Source: an uncultured Flavobacteriales bacterium | GTDB lineage: Bacteria; Bacteroidota; Bacteroidia; CAIKAF01 | NCBI GenBank assembly: GCA_937925455.1 | Contig: CALEWF010000049.1 | Span: 1-6,886 of the forward strand | Direction of reading: 5' to 3' | DNA: 6,886 bases | Shown here: in pieces, positions 4,988-6,886 of the stretch | Layout of the letters: every line of letters begins with the position of its first letter | How positions within the stretch are numbered: the first letter of the stretch is position 1 | The notes under the pieces: generated by a model | What the model was told of the DNA's origin: nothing | What the model saw: only the letters and a program-made list of their open reading frames with translations | Database searches by the model: none | Position numbers and translations under genes: made by a program

Positions 4988-6886
4988 TGAAGAGGCTTTT
5001 ATTATTTATTGTTGAAATTACTATTGTTTATTCAACATGTGCTCAAAAGTTTGATCCGGTAAATCCTCAAAACATAACGATTGCCAGAGACACGTTTGGC
5101 GTGCCTCATATTTTTGCTCCTACCGATGCAGAGGCTGCGTATGGCCTTGCCTGGGCGCATGCCGAAGATGATTTTGAACACATACAGCACAATTTATTAG
5201 CAGCCCAAGGCCGATTGGGTGAAGTATTGGGTAAAGAAGGCGTACTCTTTGACTTTGCATTAAAATTTTTAGGCATTGACACGTTAGTTGAAAAACGATA
5301 TGAAGTTGATTTAACAGAGATGTTCCGTAAAGTAATAGATGGTTATATTCAAGGTATCAATGCTTATGCAGCGGCTTTCCCGGAAGAGGTATTGATTAAA
5401 AATGCCTTGCCTTTTACCGGGCAGGATGTTATCAAGGGATATGTGTTATCGTTATCATTGATGTCTGGAGTGGGAATGACTTTGAAAGCTATCAAAGAAA
5501 ACCGGTTTGAAGAATTTTTTGCACCCAATGATCAAGGTTCAAATGCATTAGCCATAGCACCCTCTCGAACTGAAGACGGCAAAACCTGGTTGCTAATTAA
5601 TTCACATCAACCCATTGAAGGTCGTTTCGCTTGGTATGAAGCTCACATTCATAGTGATGAAGGTTGGAATATTATCGGTGGATTATTCCCGGGTGGAGTA
5701 ACCATATTTGTGGGTACCAATGAACATCTGGGCTGGGCACATACTACTAACTATCATAATTTTGGAGATGTGTATAAAATGCATACAAAACCGGGTAATA
5801 AAAAGTATTATTTGTATGATGGACAATGGAAAAAATTTGGAATTAGAAAACTTTCATTGAAAGTAAAATTAGTTGGATTGAAGATAGGAGTAAAGAAAAA
5901 ATTTCTTGATTCAGAATATGGACCAGTATTTAAAACTAAGCACGGATTGTATGCTATTCGTTTTCCTGCATATTTTGACATACGTTCGGCAGAACAATGG
6001 TATCGCATGAATAAAGCTCGAAATTTTGAAGAGTTTGAAGCAGCATTAAAAATGCAGGCTGTGCCATTGTTTAATATAGTGTATGGTGATAAACAAGGAA
6101 ATATTTTAATGCATTCAGGAGGAAAATTGCCTTGGAGAAATCCAAGTTTAAATTGGAAATTGCCCATTGCCGGTACGTCGTCAGCATACAAATGGAATGA
6201 ACTAATCCCTTATGAAAAAATGCCAACAGTATTGAATCCGGAGTGTGGATATGTATATAATGCCAATCAAACTCCGTTGCACGCTACCGGCGAATCATGC
6301 AATTGGGATGGTAAGTTTATTGGCCTTCAATTATTTGAATACAATCGAGGAGAACGCTATAAAGAATTATTAGAAGCTCAAACAGGATTGTTTACATGGG
6401 ATGATTTATTACGCATAAAATTTGATAAATCCTATGTACAACAAGGTTGTTATACACATCGGTTTAAAGCAGCCTATCAATTGGATGAATCAAAGTATCC
6501 ATACATTAAACAATCCATTCAAAAGCTAAAAAGCTGGAATTTATCCGGTGAAGTTGAAAATCGAGAAGCCGCATTAGCCATGGTGTTTCATGATATTTTG
6601 ATGAAGAAGAATAATGGCCCGTTTGCATTATTAATGATTCGAAACAAAAAACTTACCGAACAAGAATGTGTGTATGCATTACGAAAAGCCCAACGGTTTT
6701 TAATCAAACATCATGGAGGCATTGATATTCCGTTAGGTCAGGTTCAACGCCATATTCGTGGCCATGTAAATATTCCGGCCTCCGGTTTGCGGGAAGTATC
6801 CCGTGCAGCCGATGCCAAGCTTTATAATAAAAAGCACGGAATTTATCGAATTGTAAGCGGTGATGGATACATTCAATTGGTAAAGT
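4987..6886 (+). CDS. Secreted penicillin-acylase-family Ntn hydrolase, canonical paralog (acylase 2), 3' truncated by window
   Basis: An uninterrupted frame of 633 codons runs to the window edge; comparison with acylase 1 suggests about 60 residues are missing. The start ATG overlaps the preceding TGA by one base (TGATG), with a weak AGGG 5 nt upstream. A signal peptide is likely (cleavage TCA-QK near 19; Glu10 inside the hydrophobic core is unusual; the Cys18 context YSTC is a poor lipobox). The alpha region is canonical: ARDTFGVPHIFAPTDAEAAYG (33-53), WAHAEDDF (56-63), AAQGRLGEVLG (72-82). Gly184-Ser185-Asn186 is the autoprocessing site with Ser185 as nucleophile; His207 in NSHQP is beta23. 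GGVTIFVGTNEHLGWAHTTN (236-255) and FNIVYGD (362-368, Asn363) follow. The last visible residues SGDGYIQLVK align with SGDCYILLAK of acylase 1, so the conserved C-terminal motif lies beyond the edge. Family activity is acyl-amide hydrolysis in the periplasm or outside the cell. Substrate unknown. Confidence 0.95.
   Translation, partial: MKRLLLFIVEITIVYSTCAQKFDPVNPQNITIARDTFGVPHIFAPTDAEAAYGLAWAHAEDDFEHIQHNLLAAQGRLGEVLGKEGVLFDFALKFLGIDTLVEKRYEVDLTEMFRKVIDGYIQGINAYAAAFPEEVLIKNALPFTGQDVIKGYVLSLSLMSGVGMTLKAIKENRFEEFFAPNDQGSNALAIAPSRTEDGKTWLLINSHQPIEGRFAWYEAHIHSDEGWNIIGGLFPGGVTIFVGTNEHLGWAHTTNYHNFGDVYKMHTKPGNKKYYLYDGQWKKFGIRKLSLKVKLVGLKIGVKKKFLDSEYGPVFKTKHGLYAIRFPAYFDIRSAEQWYRMNKARNFEEFEAALKMQAVPLFNIVYGDKQGNILMHSGGKLPWRNPSLNWKLPIAGTSSAYKWNELIPYEKMPTVLNPECGYVYNANQTPLHATGESCNWDGKFIGLQLFEYNRGERYKELLEAQTGLFTWDDLLRIKFDKSYVQQGCYTHRFKAAYQLDESKYPYIKQSIQKLKSWNLSGEVENREAALAMVFHDILMKKNNGPFALLMIRNKKLTEQECVYALRKAQRFLIKHHGGIDIPLGQVQRHIRGHVNIPASGLREVSRAADAKLYNKKHGIYRIVSGDGYIQLVK

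Noticed and set aside
5035..5045. Possible lipobox at Cys18 of acylase 2
   Set aside because: The context YSTC lacks the small residue normally required before the Cys and a typical aliphatic residue at -3; ordinary signal peptidase cleavage before Gln20 fits better.
5808..6191. 127-residue minus-strand open frame
   Set aside because: It lies wholly opposite the acylase 2 coding frame, which is continuous and conserved there.

Overview
The window looks like a chromosomal segment of a Bacteroidota bacterium, most likely near Chitinophagales/Saprospiria (placement is inference). The evidence is AT-rich DNA, genes mostly without clear Shine-Dalgarno sequences, exported proteins whose signal peptides end in the A/S-Q cleavage style common in this phylum, candidate promoters of the TAnnTTTG type, and intergenic repeats of a kind I associate with environmental Bacteroidota genomes.

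Layout. Bases 1-77 hold the last codons of an unidentified gene, followed 4 nt later by murB (82-1098, +), a cytoplasmic peptidoglycan-precursor enzyme. A 609-bp stretch (1099-1707) separates murB from a convergent gene. It has no credible gene and is a mosaic of repeat-like modules: a block of about 67% G+C with a strong hairpin, three 16-bp tandem units, and several smaller palindromes. The convergent gene (1708-2193, -) encodes a small DUF962/Mpo1-like membrane protein. A 146-bp divergent promoter region (2194-2339) follows.

The right-hand 4.5 kb is one probable operon on the + strand: a secreted penicillin-acylase-family Ntn hydrolase (2340-4448), a small exported protein with beta-barrel character (4466-4987, GTG start), and a second, paralogous acylase that starts on the last base of the preceding stop codon (4987) and runs off the window at 6886. 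Both acylases keep the autocatalytic Gly-Ser-Asn site, and in both a His lies exactly at beta-chain position 23, as in PvdQ and cephalosporin acylases. The first has lost the conserved motif of its alpha region that the second retains. An acylase - envelope protein - acylase cassette suggests a cell-envelope module that hydrolyses amide-linked acyl compounds. The substrate cannot be read from sequence; N-acyl-homoserine lactones, N-acyl amino acids or lipopeptides are candidates by family. This cassette is the most interesting part of the window.
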